Assembly: GCF_036046055.1 (NCBI RefSeq)
Contig: NZ_CP107939.1
Location: 2,728,001 to 2,792,000, forward strand
Direction of reading: 5' to 3'
From: Nocardia sp. NBC_00403
GTDB lineage: Bacteria; Actinomycetota; Actinomycetes; Mycobacteriales; Mycobacteriaceae
Length of the DNA: 64,000 nt
This document shows, piece after piece, positions 1 through 8,221 of the stretch. Below the pieces are notes generated by a model. It saw only the letters and a program-made list of their open reading frames with translations, made no database searches and was not told where the DNA came from. The position numbers and the translations under genes are program-made. Every line of letters starts with the position of its first letter. Position 1 is the first letter of the stretch.

Positions 1-1463
1 CGGCACTCGACATCGACGACGCCGTCGCGGGGGTCCACCGACATCCTGGTCGTTCCGGTCGGATGCGCCCAGTCGGTGAGCTGCGGCGGCAACGCGCTGG
101 CTTCGCGCGCCCAGTCGTAGAGCACGGGTGCCGGGAAACCGAGACGAGTGAATTCGTCGATCGCGAGTGCGGCCGCGCGGCGAACTGTGGAGTCCTCCTG
201 TGCGTTGACCCGCCAGTCGATCCGAGCCAGCGGCATGCCGAGCCGATCGGTGCGGTCGGTCAGCATGACGCGGCTGTCCGGGTTGGGTGCCTGTTCGACC
301 ATGCAGCGCAACTCGATTCGGTCGAGTTTGTGTGGCAGCCCCGTGTGCTGGATGAGCCTGCGCCGCGCACCGGACAGCAGCAAACCCGAATGGGCGAGTG
401 CCACCTTCGCGTCGTGCGCGGTGCCGCGGCCGCGCAGTAATTGCTTCACCGAATCCCATGGATCGTCCTCGGCGGGGACCTCTTGCAGCCACAGCGCGCA
501 ATTGAGCAGGCCCTCGGTCGCCTGGACCTCGGGTGACAGCGCGATACCGTGCAGAAAGGTGTGTTTGCCGTGCGGTGTCTTGACAACGTATTTGCCGAAA
601 CGCTCCAGCGCACTGTCCGCGACCGCCGGGTCGAGCGCACCGACCGCGCCACAGCGGTGGTCCATCAGATAGCGCCCGACCAGGTTGTGCCGGTTGCCGA
701 TGCCCTCCGGCCGGACGCGCCGCGAGGCGAGCAACAGGCGTGGATTTCCGATGCCGCCGGTGGCGAGCACGAACATCGCGGCCCGCACCGTTCGCGGTCG
801 CGGATCGGCGCCCGCGACCTGCAACGAATCCACCCGAGCGCCATCCTGATCGGTATCGATATGGGTGACAGTGGCGTTGACGAGTACGCGGACATTCGGC
901 GCGACAAGGTCTTTCACATGCGCGCCGAATCGCTTGCAGTCGAACGGGTCCACCGGATCCCGGCTGATCTGCCAGAAGTAGGGGCGCAAGCGCGTCGGAT
1001 CCAGTGCATCGGACGGCTGTGGGCGACCGGCCAACTGCCAGAACGCGTCATCGGTGAAGCCGCTGCCATAGCCGATCCCGATGTGCTCGGCGGCCCGCTC
1101 CAGGAACGGTTCGAGCTCACCTGCGCCGATCGGCCAGCCCGAGTTGGCAACCCAGGGGCGGTCGCTGAAATCGAGCTCGTCGAGTAGCCCGCAGCGTCCG
1201 CTCCAGGTGTGCGACGCGCCGCCCAGAATCCGATCGCCCGCGACCCGCGTCGACTGGGCTCGGCGCGCACCCACATTATCGATATCGGCGAGTGCGTCCA
1301 CCTCCTCGGACAATTCGAGGCCGCCGCTCTCCACCACCAGCACTCGCCGCGGTGTGCCGGCCAGCTCGGCAGCGAGGGTCAACCCTGCCGGGCCGGACCC
1401 GACGATGCATATATCAGCGGACAATTCGTTGTCCCCGACCGATCGCAAATCATCGATACGCAA
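1..1463 (-). CDS. GMC-family FAD oxidoreductase, C-terminus cut by the window edge
   Basis: The reverse strand is open from a TTG start to base 1 with no stop, so the last residues are missing. The N-terminus carries an FAD-binding Rossmann motif, GSGPAGLTLAAELAG (about residues 17-31), followed by an acidic strand end (VVESG). Further on are GGASHTWSG and the late motif HPTGTTRM, a variant of the HPxGTxRM segment of glucose-methanol-choline oxidoreductases. These enzymes oxidise alcohols or sugars with FAD in the cytoplasm; the substrate cannot be told from sequence. The TTG start was chosen because a GGAGAGG ribosome site lies about 7 bases upstream. The next gene is on the same strand but is separated from this one by about 100 bases. 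Confidence 0.85.
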   Translation of the reverse strand, partial: MRIDDLRSVGDNELSADICIVGSGPAGLTLAAELAGTPRRVLVVESGGLELSEEVDALADIDNVGARRAQSTRVAGDRILGGASHTWSGRCGLLDELDFSDRPWVANSGWPIGAGELEPFLERAAEHIGIGYGSGFTDDAFWQLAGRPQPSDALDPTRLRPYFWQISRDPVDPFDCKRFGAHVKDLVAPNVRVLVNATVTHIDTDQDGARVDSLQVAGADPRPRTVRAAMFVLATGGIGNPRLLLASRRVRPEGIGNRHNLVGRYLMDHRCGAVGALDPAVADSALERFGKYVVKTPHGKHTFLHGIALSPEVQATEGLLNCALWLQEVPAEDDPWDSVKQLLRGRGTAHDAKVALAHSGLLLSGARRRLIQHTGLPHKLDRIELRCMVEQAPNPDSRVMLTDRTDRLGMPLARIDWRVNAQEDSTVRRAAALAIDEFTRLGFPAPVLYDWAREASALPPQLTDWAHPTGTTRMSVDPRDGVVDVEC

Positions 1464-1559
1464 CGGAGGTCCTCTCCCGCAAAACACCCCGGCCACGAAC
1501 CCCCCTGGCAGGCTCGCGTCCGTTCACTGTAAAAGCCGGGCCGGACTTTTGCCGGTGCT

Positions 1560-2258
1560 TCAGCAGCCCCCGCTGAAGAACGCGCGTATATAGCCCGCGG
1601 ACTGTCGGACATACATCCAGGTCCAGAACTTCACGCCGGAGTCGCTCGGGCTCGCCACCATGGTCAACTCGCCGCCGAAGCACTTGCTCACGATGTACCT
1701 GGCCCGCGACACATGCGGGGTGTAGGTCACCACGATGATGTGGCGCCAGCCGAACAACTGTGCCCGGCGCCGGATTTCGCGTGCCTCACCGTCGGTCGTC
1801 CACGGATACGGGACGAAACAGTCGACCTGGAAGTCGAATCGGCCGGCGCAGTACTTGTCCATCGCGTGGTCGTTGATGCCGGTCGATCGCGAGATCAGCA
1901 ACTGCGGGGCGTATCCGCGCCGCGCGAGATCGAGACCCATATCGAAGCGTTCGTAGGCTGTCCCGCCGAGGACCACGATCGCATCCGCCTTCCGCAGCGG
2001 ATCTGTCTGCGGATGGATATAGACCGGCACGCCCGCCAGCCCGAGAACGACGACCAGGGCGAGCAGCACACCCCACCGCAAACCAGCTCGTCGAAGGCCG
2101 GGCCTGCGTCGACGATACTCGAGCTCGGGCAGTGGACGGCGCTGTAAATACGTGGCTCGGAACGAGTATGACCTGATCCGCGGCTTTTCGGGCGTCGGTT
2201 GTGGTAAGGGCTCGGGCCGGGCGTCGCGGTTCAGCTCGTCGTCGGAGACAGCGGTCAT
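1560..2258 (-). CDS. YdcF/ElyC/SanA-like DUF218 membrane protein
   Basis: Predicted protein of 232 residues. A proline- and arginine-rich cytoplasmic head is followed by one membrane segment (about residues 62-80) and then an outside domain opening with ADAIVVLGGT (residues 91-100), the signature of the DUF218 family. Members such as SanA and ElyC affect envelope integrity or precursor handling, but their biochemistry is poorly known. The domain continues through TDGEARE and ends shortly after an aromatic stretch. An upstream in-frame start at 2405 would add 49 residues of low-complexity sequence overlapping the end of the AraC gene, so the ATG at 2258 is preferred, although no strong ribosome site is visible. 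Confidence 0.8.
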   Translation of the reverse strand: MTAVSDDELNRDARPEPLPQPTPEKPRIRSYSFRATYLQRRPLPELEYRRRRPGLRRAGLRWGVLLALVVVLGLAGVPVYIHPQTDPLRKADAIVVLGGTAYERFDMGLDLARRGYAPQLLISRSTGINDHAMDKYCAGRFDFQVDCFVPYPWTTDGEAREIRRRAQLFGWRHIIVVTYTPHVSRARYIVSKCFGGELTMVASPSDSGVKFWTWMYVRQSAGYIRAFFSGGC

Positions 2259-2350
2259 ACCGACCAGCGTGCCATCGGGTGCGACAGTGCGGGCCGTTCG
2301 CGCTGGCAGGCAGGCTTCGGCTTTGCCACAACGGCTCCCGGTCGGTGGGG

Positions 2351-3367
2351 CTAGGGCCGGCCGGGGGTGCCGTCGCGGCGGATGGCTGTGGGGGTGGTGG
2401 CCCACCAGCGGCGACAGCTGCGGGTGAGGGTGGCTTGTTCGGAGAGGCCGATGAGGGAGGCGACCTGGCTCATGGGCATGTCGGTGGTGGTGAGGTAGCG
2501 GCGGGCGGCGTCGCGGCGGACGTCGTCGAGGATGGCGGCGAACGAGGTGCCCTCGGCGGCGAGGCGGCGTTGGAGGGTGCGGGGGTGAGCGGTCAAAAGT
2601 CTAGCTACGGCGCCGATTTCGGGGGGCGTGGTGCCGAGTAGCTGCTGGACGGCGGCGCGCACCTTGGGGACCAGGGATGCGTTCGCGCCGCCGGACTGCT
2701 CGGCAAGAAAAGCCATCGCCAGGCGGTGCAGATTTTCGTCGCCACCGCTGAGCGGACGTGTTGCGAGGCTGCTCGGCACCCGCAGGACCGCCGCGGGACG
2801 GTTGATGCGCACCGGCGCTCCGAAGAGTTCTTCGTAGGTATGCAGCGGCGCCTCCGGGCGGTAGGGGAGTTCGACCGAGCGCAGGCCGTAGCGATCCTCG
2901 ACCAGGCGTTGAATCGTGCGGTGCACGAATGCCAAGCCGAGGTCGGTGCCTTGAATGGGGGTCGGATCGCCGGGCGGCACGCCGTAGCGCAGGGCAATCA
3001 CCCCGCGATCACCGTAGGGGTCGGGTTCGAGGATCAGGCTGAGTGAGCGGGCGTGCAGGAACAGGTAGCGCGAGGAGCATTCGACGACATCGGCCAGGGT
3101 CGGTGAATTGCGGATGGCCAGTGCCAGCGGGCCCAGCATGTCGAGATCCTGGCGGCGCGCGATGCGCAGGCCGAGGTCGGGGCAGTCGAGCCGATGCGCT
3201 GCCAGCTCCAGGACCGCCGCGACGGCCTGGTCGGGTACCAGCAGGTCGTCGGCGTCGAGTGCGGCAATGGGCAGGCCGCAGGCGGTGGCGAACTCCTCGG
3301 CGTTTCCGCCCAGCTCGGCCACCGTGGCGCGAAATCCGCGTAGACCCGCGGATCGAATCACCGACAT
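2351..3367 (-). CDS. AraC-family regulator, VirS-like
   Basis: Predicted 338-residue regulator. The N-terminal two thirds match the arabinose-binding-like sensory domain seen in VirS/OruR proteins (PDLGLRIARRQDLDMLGPLA at about residues 50-70). The C-terminus is an AraC double helix-turn-helix, with HPRTLQRRLAAEG and a second helix region SEQATLTRSCRRWW. Length and domain order equal those of Mycobacterium VirS (about 340 residues). It is divergent from the monooxygenase at 3437 with 69 bases between, the same arrangement as virS-mymA, where VirS controls the monooxygenase operon. Control of the neighbour is inferred from this arrangement, not shown. Confidence 0.88.
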   Translation of the reverse strand: MSVIRSAGLRGFRATVAELGGNAEEFATACGLPIAALDADDLLVPDQAVAAVLELAAHRLDCPDLGLRIARRQDLDMLGPLALAIRNSPTLADVVECSSRYLFLHARSLSLILEPDPYGDRGVIALRYGVPPGDPTPIQGTDLGLAFVHRTIQRLVEDRYGLRSVELPYRPEAPLHTYEELFGAPVRINRPAAVLRVPSSLATRPLSGGDENLHRLAMAFLAEQSGGANASLVPKVRAAVQQLLGTTPPEIGAVARLLTAHPRTLQRRLAAEGTSFAAILDDVRRDAARRYLTTTDMPMSQVASLIGLSEQATLTRSCRRWWATTPTAIRRDGTPGRP

Positions 3368-3436
3368 GTCGCTCAGAATCAAATACTTGTCGTGCAAAGT
3401 CAAGAAGCTGCCCCTGAACCCTCCCACACTGGAGTC

Positions 3437-4948
3437 ATGACCGAGACTGTCGTAGCTCCGGAACACCTCGATGTCGTGATCGTCGGCGCAGGGTTGTCCG
3501 GAATCGGCGCCGCCTACCGGCTGCAGGCCGAATGCCCGACCAAGACCTACGCGGTCCTCGAGGCGCGCGACGCACTGGGCGGCACCTGGGATCTGTTCCG
3601 CTATCCGGGTATTCGCTCGGACTCCGACATGTTCACCCTCGGCTATCCGTTCAAGCCGTGGCGCGACGCCAAGTCGATCGCCGACGGTCCGTCGATCCTG
3701 CGCTACGTCCAGGAGACGGCCACCGAGTTCGGCATCGACCGGAATATCCGCTACGGAACCAAGGTCGTCGCGGCCGACTGGTCCACGGACAGGGCCCGCT
3801 GGACGCTCACCCTCGAATCTCGCGACGCCTCGGGCGGCACCGAGCGACGCACGCTGACCTGCGGCTTTCTCTATGCCTGCGCCGGGTACTACAACTACGA
3901 CCACGGTCACGCCCCCGACTTCCCCGGCGCCGACACCTTCGCCGGACAGATCGTGCACCCGCAGTTCTGGCCCGAAGATCTCGACTACGCGGGCAAGCGG
4001 GTGGTCGTCATCGGCAGCGGCGCCACCGCAGTCACCCTGGTTCCGTCGATGGCCGACCAGGCCGAACTGGTGACGATGCTGCAGCGCTCACCGACCTGGA
4101 TCAGCGCCGTCCCCGGCCGGGACAAGCTGGCCGACCGCCTCCGCGCGACGCTGCCGCCCAATCTGGCGCACCGCCTGATCCGTACCAAGAACATCCTGTT
4201 CAACATCGGCTTCTATCAGTACTGCCGACGCCGCCCGGAGGCCGCGCGCAAACTGCTCACCGGTCTGACCACGCGCATCTTGAAGGACGAACAGGCTGTT
4301 GCCGAACACTTCACGCCGACCTACGACCCGTGGGATCAGCGCCTGTGCGCAGTGCCCAACGCCGACTTCTTCAAGGCGATGAAGAAAGGCAAGGCCGAAG
4401 TCGTCACCGATCACATCGATTCCTTTGTTCCCGAAGGCATCCGGCTGAAGTCCGGCCGAATTCTCGAGGCCGACATCATCATCACCGCGACCGGTCTGCG
4501 ACTACTGGCCTTCGGCGGCATCGCCCCGCAGGTCGATGGCGAGTCGGTTGCGCTGTCGGATCAATTCGTCTGGCAGGGCGCAATGCTCACCGGCGTCCCC
4601 AATTTCGCGGTCTGCATCGGCTACACCAACGCCTCCTGGACCCTGCGCGCCGACCTGACCTCGCGGCTGGTTTGCCGGGTCCTCAACCACATGGACAAGA
4701 ACAGCTACGCCGCGGTGGTGCCCAAGCCCGACGGAAAGCTCGACGAACGCCCCCTGCTCGACCTCGCCTCCGGATACGTCCAACGCTCGATCGGCGACTT
4801 TCCCCGCCAAGGCGACCGCCACCCGTGGAAGGTCAGGCAGAACTACCTGCTCGACTCCGCAACCACCATGCGCACCAGCCTGCACAAGACCCTCGAGGCA
4901 ACCCCGAAGTCCGCAGTGCGCCACCGCGACTTGTCGGTCACCGGCTGA
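3437..4948 (+). CDS. Baeyer-Villiger flavin monooxygenase of the EthA/MymA type
   Basis: 503-residue FAD/NADPH monooxygenase. It has the first dinucleotide fold VIVGAGLSGIGAAYRLQ (about residues 14-30), GGTWDLFRYPGIRSDSD typical of EthA/MymA, the Baeyer-Villiger fingerprint FAGQIVHPQFWP, and the second dinucleotide fold VVIGSGATAVTLVP. Family members insert oxygen into ketones or oxidise thioamides; EthA activates the prodrug ethionamide in Mycobacterium. Length is normal for the family. The ATG at 3437 follows a short GGAG and places the Rossmann fold near the N-terminus. It is divergent from the VirS-like regulator, which probably controls it. Whether it is closer to EthA or MymA needs a tree. 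Confidence 0.9.
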   Translation: MTETVVAPEHLDVVIVGAGLSGIGAAYRLQAECPTKTYAVLEARDALGGTWDLFRYPGIRSDSDMFTLGYPFKPWRDAKSIADGPSILRYVQETATEFGIDRNIRYGTKVVAADWSTDRARWTLTLESRDASGGTERRTLTCGFLYACAGYYNYDHGHAPDFPGADTFAGQIVHPQFWPEDLDYAGKRVVVIGSGATAVTLVPSMADQAELVTMLQRSPTWISAVPGRDKLADRLRATLPPNLAHRLIRTKNILFNIGFYQYCRRRPEAARKLLTGLTTRILKDEQAVAEHFTPTYDPWDQRLCAVPNADFFKAMKKGKAEVVTDHIDSFVPEGIRLKSGRILEADIIITATGLRLLAFGGIAPQVDGESVALSDQFVWQGAMLTGVPNFAVCIGYTNASWTLRADLTSRLVCRVLNHMDKNSYAAVVPKPDGKLDERPLLDLASGYVQRSIGDFPRQGDRHPWKVRQNYLLDSATTMRTSLHKTLEATPKSAVRHRDLSVTG

Positions 4949-4965
4949 TCCGGTGCGCCTCAGCG

Positions 4966-6183
4966 TTAAACCTGCTGGGGCTCCCAGCTGATCCGGTAGT
5001 CGAAGATCCAATTCAATGGTGCGACACCGGCTTTCGCGGCCTTCTTCAAGAAGTACGGCGTCAGCAGTCGCACCAGCAGTCGCCCGAGCCCGCTCGAGGC
5101 CTTGTCGCTGCTGGTCTCCGCGCCGTAGGCGACCACCCGTTCGACGCGCGCTCTGCGACGGTCCTCGTAGGCGGCCAATGCCGCGGCGGTGTCGGGGATG
5201 TCGCGCAGGCACGTCGCCAGCGTGACGGCATCCTCGACCGCCATCGACACGCCCTGGCCGGAGGAGGAGGCCACGGCATGCGCCGCATCTCCGACGATGA
5301 CCATATTGTCGTTGTGCCACGTCGTGACCGTCGGCAGGTCGTATTGGTTGAAGCCGGGCACGAAGGTGTCATCCGGGGTTGCCGCCACTATGCGCGCGGC
5401 AGGTCCGCGATCGGCAGACAGCAATTCGACGAGCTGATCCCGCCACTGTGCCTGGGTGGTGCTTTCGCCAGCGGATTGCGAGAGTTCTTGCGAACGAGGC
5501 ATGTTCGCGAACCACCAGATTTCGCCGTCCGGTGCGACGAGGTAGCCGAAGAACGCCTTCTTGCCGAAAATCATGCTGTAAATACCGGGGCGTAGCCCGA
5601 GTTCGGCGTGCAGCGTTCGGTCGGTGACGAATCCGCCAAGACCGTAGATCCCGAGAAAATGTGCTTTCGGTGCGGCCGGGTCGATGATTTCCCTGGTGTG
5701 GGAACGGATTCCGTCGGCCCCGATCAGCACGTCCGCCTCGAGGGTCGACCCGTCGGCGAAGGTTGCGCTGACGCCGTGGCCGGTCGACACCGCGCTCACC
5801 AGCCGCTTGTTGTACTCGTAGCGCACGCCCCGCCGGGTTGCCTCGGCATTGAGCGCCCGGTACATGTCGCGTCGCTTGATGCTGTGGGTGACGGTGCCGT
5901 CGGGAAGGGTTCCGCCGATCGGCATGTCGGTGATGTGTTTGCCGGAGCTGGTCGAAAACGACAGCGTGCCGGTCGGGTATCCGATCTCGGTCACCACGTG
6001 GTGGGCGTCCAGCAGCGCCAGCGCCGACAGCCCGTTCACCGCCACGGTCAGGTAGGCGCCGATCTGCTCGGCGGCGGCCTCGTTGTACGCCTCGCAGACG
6101 ATCGGTTCCAGCCCCGCCCGCAGCAGAGCCATCGCGGTCACCGGTCCGGCAATCCCGCCGCCGATGATCAGTGCCTTCTTCAT
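4966..6183 (-). CDS. FAD-dependent aromatic-type monooxygenase
   Basis: 405-residue flavoprotein of the FAD_binding_3 (p-hydroxybenzoate hydroxylase-like) family. It opens with IIGGGIAGPVTAMALLRAG (about residues 6-24), has the middle motif GADGIRSHTR, and the second FAD motif VGDAAHAVASSSGQGVSMA. Such enzymes hydroxylate aromatic or polyketide substrates using NAD(P)H. A GGAGGAG ribosome site sits just upstream of the ATG at 6183. It is divergent from a MarR regulator across 82 bases holding a perfect palindrome, so MarR-type derepression by a substrate or drug is likely. It runs convergently into the BVMO gene with only 17 bases between. Confidence 0.88.
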   Translation of the reverse strand: MKKALIIGGGIAGPVTAMALLRAGLEPIVCEAYNEAAAEQIGAYLTVAVNGLSALALLDAHHVVTEIGYPTGTLSFSTSSGKHITDMPIGGTLPDGTVTHSIKRRDMYRALNAEATRRGVRYEYNKRLVSAVSTGHGVSATFADGSTLEADVLIGADGIRSHTREIIDPAAPKAHFLGIYGLGGFVTDRTLHAELGLRPGIYSMIFGKKAFFGYLVAPDGEIWWFANMPRSQELSQSAGESTTQAQWRDQLVELLSADRGPAARIVAATPDDTFVPGFNQYDLPTVTTWHNDNMVIVGDAAHAVASSSGQGVSMAVEDAVTLATCLRDIPDTAAALAAYEDRRRARVERVVAYGAETSSDKASSGLGRLLVRLLTPYFLKKAAKAGVAPLNWIFDYRISWEPQQV

Positions 6184-6220
6184 GGTGTGTCTCCTCCAGC
6201 TCGTTCTCGATCGTGATGTA

Positions 6221-6235
6221 TCTTGATAATCAAGA
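6221..6235. promoter_or_regulatory. MarR-type operator palindrome
   Basis: Perfect inverted repeat TCTTGAT-A-ATCAAGA in the divergent spacer between the flavin monooxygenase (start 6183) and the MarR gene (start 6266). Position, length and symmetry fit a MarR dimer site, and it could repress both promoters. The binding protein is inferred from proximity. Confidence 0.75.
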
Positions 6236-6265
6236 CATAGATAGTTTGAACATCGAGAGGTTTGA

Positions 6266-6739
6266 ATGTCAAGAGAAGAGTTGGATGAGCTCCGTGCACA
6301 GGTCGGGCGCGAGTCGCAGGCCCTGCAAGCGGCCGTCGACTCTGTCGACCAAGCCGTCGCGGTGGTGCTCGGTATCAACCGAACCGATCTGCGCTGCTTG
6401 GAAGTTCTCTGGCACGGCGACTCGACTCCGGGTGAACTCGCCGCCGAGCTCGGCCTCACCAGCGGCAGCGTCACCACCATGCTCGATCGTTTGTCGAAAC
6501 TCGATTACGTCGTGCGCCATCCCGGGTCGGGCGACCGTCGCAAGGTGCTCATCCGCATCACCGAAATCGGACTCGCTCGGATAATGCAGATCTACGACCC
6601 GATCGTGCAGGAAGGCTCCGAGGAGATCGCCCGCTACACCACGGCCGAACTGCGCACCGTCATCGATTTCCTGCGCTGCTCCCGTGAACTCCAAGAGCGC
6701 CACCGAATCCGCATCGCCGCTCTCTCCGAGCGGGCCTGA
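6266..6739 (+). CDS. MarR-family transcriptional regulator
   Basis: 157-residue winged-helix protein. The HTH is visible as TPGELAAELGLTSGSVTTML (about residues 54-73), followed by the wing HPGSGDRRKVLIRIT with the conserved D-R-R. An N-terminal and a C-terminal helix provide the MarR dimer interface. A GAGAGG ribosome site lies 5 bases before the ATG. It is divergent from a flavin monooxygenase and next to a 15-base palindrome, so it is the likely local repressor of that enzyme and of itself. The ligand is unknown. Confidence 0.92.
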   Translation: MSREELDELRAQVGRESQALQAAVDSVDQAVAVVLGINRTDLRCLEVLWHGDSTPGELAAELGLTSGSVTTMLDRLSKLDYVVRHPGSGDRRKVLIRITEIGLARIMQIYDPIVQEGSEEIARYTTAELRTVIDFLRCSRELQERHRIRIAALSERA

Positions 6740-6957
6740 TACTGCAACGGCACTCAGATGAGTGGGCGGCCGCAACGACTGTTGATCCTCTCGGGCAGCG
6801 ATGCATCGTTGGCGATCCATTGTTGCCAACCTCGGGAAGCGTGCGCTCGGCAGTATCGCGAAAGGCCCAGTGTGACAGGGGTATTGCTCGATCGCGGAGT
6901 CTGGTCATCGTGACGTTCGCGACACCCGTCCCCGCGGGTTCGCTTACGCTCTGATTC

Positions 6958-7662
6958 ATGGCCGCCCAGCAGACTCCGTGGTCAGATCCGCCCAGGATTT
7001 GGTCCAGCGAGCGGCGCCGTGCCCCGATCTCGGGGCCGACGCAGGTCGGTGTCGGCGGTGGACGACCAACGCCGGGCGGCGGTTCTCCGGTCGGCGATCC
7101 CGGTCAGGCGCCGGAAGCGTCAGCGGTATTCGGCCCGCCGGTGCCGTATTCGCCCGGCGACGAGGCTGCCCGCCGAGAGCTGTACGGCCCGCCGACCGAA
7201 CTCAGCGAGACTCCGCCGCCGCAGCATTCGCAGCCCGAGCCGCCGAACAGAACTGGATTGTTGATCGGGGTCGGCGTGGTCCTGCTGATCATCATCGGCC
7301 TGCTGCCAATGATACTGCACGACAACTCGACCTCGACAAGCAGCTCATCGAATGTCAAAGCGTCGCAGGCTATGACGACGAGCGTCAAGGTCGGACCGGC
7401 GGCATCCGCTGCCAAGTTCGTCCGCGGTATTGCCGTCGGCAGGGTCGCTGCCAACGACGGATCGACACTCACGGTCGAAGGCGTGCTGGGCAGCGTGGCC
7501 GTGGTGCGTATCGACACACGCACTCGGGTCCTGATGTTGGCCGCGGTCCGTGCGGCCGACGTAAAAGTCGGCACGATGGTTATCGTGCAGGGGGACAAAT
7601 CATCCGATGGCACCATCGAGGCGAAATACATCGTAGGTGACGGCGCTCCCTTCAGTCGATGA
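6958..7662 (+). CDS. Single-pass membrane protein with DUF5666-like domain
   Basis: 234 residues. The first 95 residues are proline/glycine-rich and likely disordered. A membrane helix follows (LLIGVGVVLLIIIGLLPMIL, about 99-118), then a serine-rich linker, then about 90 residues beginning GIAVGRVAANDGSTLTVEGV. The repeated pattern of a small beta domain with DGSTLTV and TRTRVL resembles DUF5666. The C-terminal domain would lie outside the membrane. No Shine-Dalgarno is seen; a TACGCT -10-like hexamer ends 7 bases before the ATG, which would suit a leaderless transcript, but no good -35 is visible. Function unknown. Confidence 0.75.
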   Translation: MAAQQTPWSDPPRIWSSERRRAPISGPTQVGVGGGRPTPGGGSPVGDPGQAPEASAVFGPPVPYSPGDEAARRELYGPPTELSETPPPQHSQPEPPNRTGLLIGVGVVLLIIIGLLPMILHDNSTSTSSSSNVKASQAMTTSVKVGPAASAAKFVRGIAVGRVAANDGSTLTVEGVLGSVAVVRIDTRTRVLMLAAVRAADVKVGTMVIVQGDKSSDGTIEAKYIVGDGAPFSR

Positions 7663-7708
7663 TCAGGTCGTCGCGGCACTCGTGGCGGGTAGCGGATCAC
7701 CCAGTGTT

Positions 7709-8221
7709 TCAACGCCCGTCGGGCGCGGAACTTCTGCGCGCTGTTTCCCGCACGCGAATAGACTGGGCGACCTCGTCCACCGCCTTGCGAACGATCGCTC
7801 CGTAAGCGTCGTCACCGAGGGTGTGGAGACTGTTGCGGGCCGCGTCGATCTCACGTTGCGCGGCATCGAAGGAGCCGAGTCGGCGATAGTTGTCTGCCAG
7901 GTTCAGGTGCAGTGAGGGGTAGAAGCTGCGCACGTCGAGTTGGGCGTCGTATCGACTGGCGCGGTCGGCGGTCATGCTGTCTGCCGCGTCCAGCGCGCGG
8001 ATATCCCACGAAAGCGCCTGCGCCGCATCCTCGTACAGATCCGCCAGGTAGTGCGCAACAGTGCAGCGGTGCAACGGCTCACCCTGTGGCCCGAGGGAAT
8101 CCCAGATCTCCCGCAGCGCAGTGCGGGCGGCGTCCGGAGAATCTTCGCGCCCGAGGGTGATCGCGCGAGTGATCGCCGCCATCGTTTCATCCGGCGATCC
8201 TGCTGTGGCCGAGGCGGTCAT
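7709..8221 (-). CDS. TPR-like hypothetical protein coupled to the MerR-clamp gene
   Basis: 170-residue, all-helical protein. Alternating helices such as TVAHYLADLYEDAAQALSWD and YPSLHLNLADNYRRLGSFDA look like tetratricopeptide repeats; no enzyme motif or membrane segment is visible. Its ATG overlaps the stop of the upstream gene (ATGA at 8218-8221), so the two are translationally coupled. This suggests the protein works with, or is made in step with, the MerR-beta-clamp fusion. TPR proteins usually hold partners together; the partner here is unknown. Confidence 0.75.
   Translation of the reverse strand: MTASATAGSPDETMAAITRAITLGREDSPDAARTALREIWDSLGPQGEPLHRCTVAHYLADLYEDAAQALSWDIRALDAADSMTADRASRYDAQLDVRSFYPSLHLNLADNYRRLGSFDAAQREIDAARNSLHTLGDDAYGAIVRKAVDEVAQSIRVRETARRSSAPDGR

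Noticed and set aside
3532..5595. A 687-codon plus-strand frame across the BVMO and the flavin monooxygenase
   Set aside because: It is an arginine-rich out-of-frame shadow of the BVMO gene and antisense of the next gene, with no family motif.
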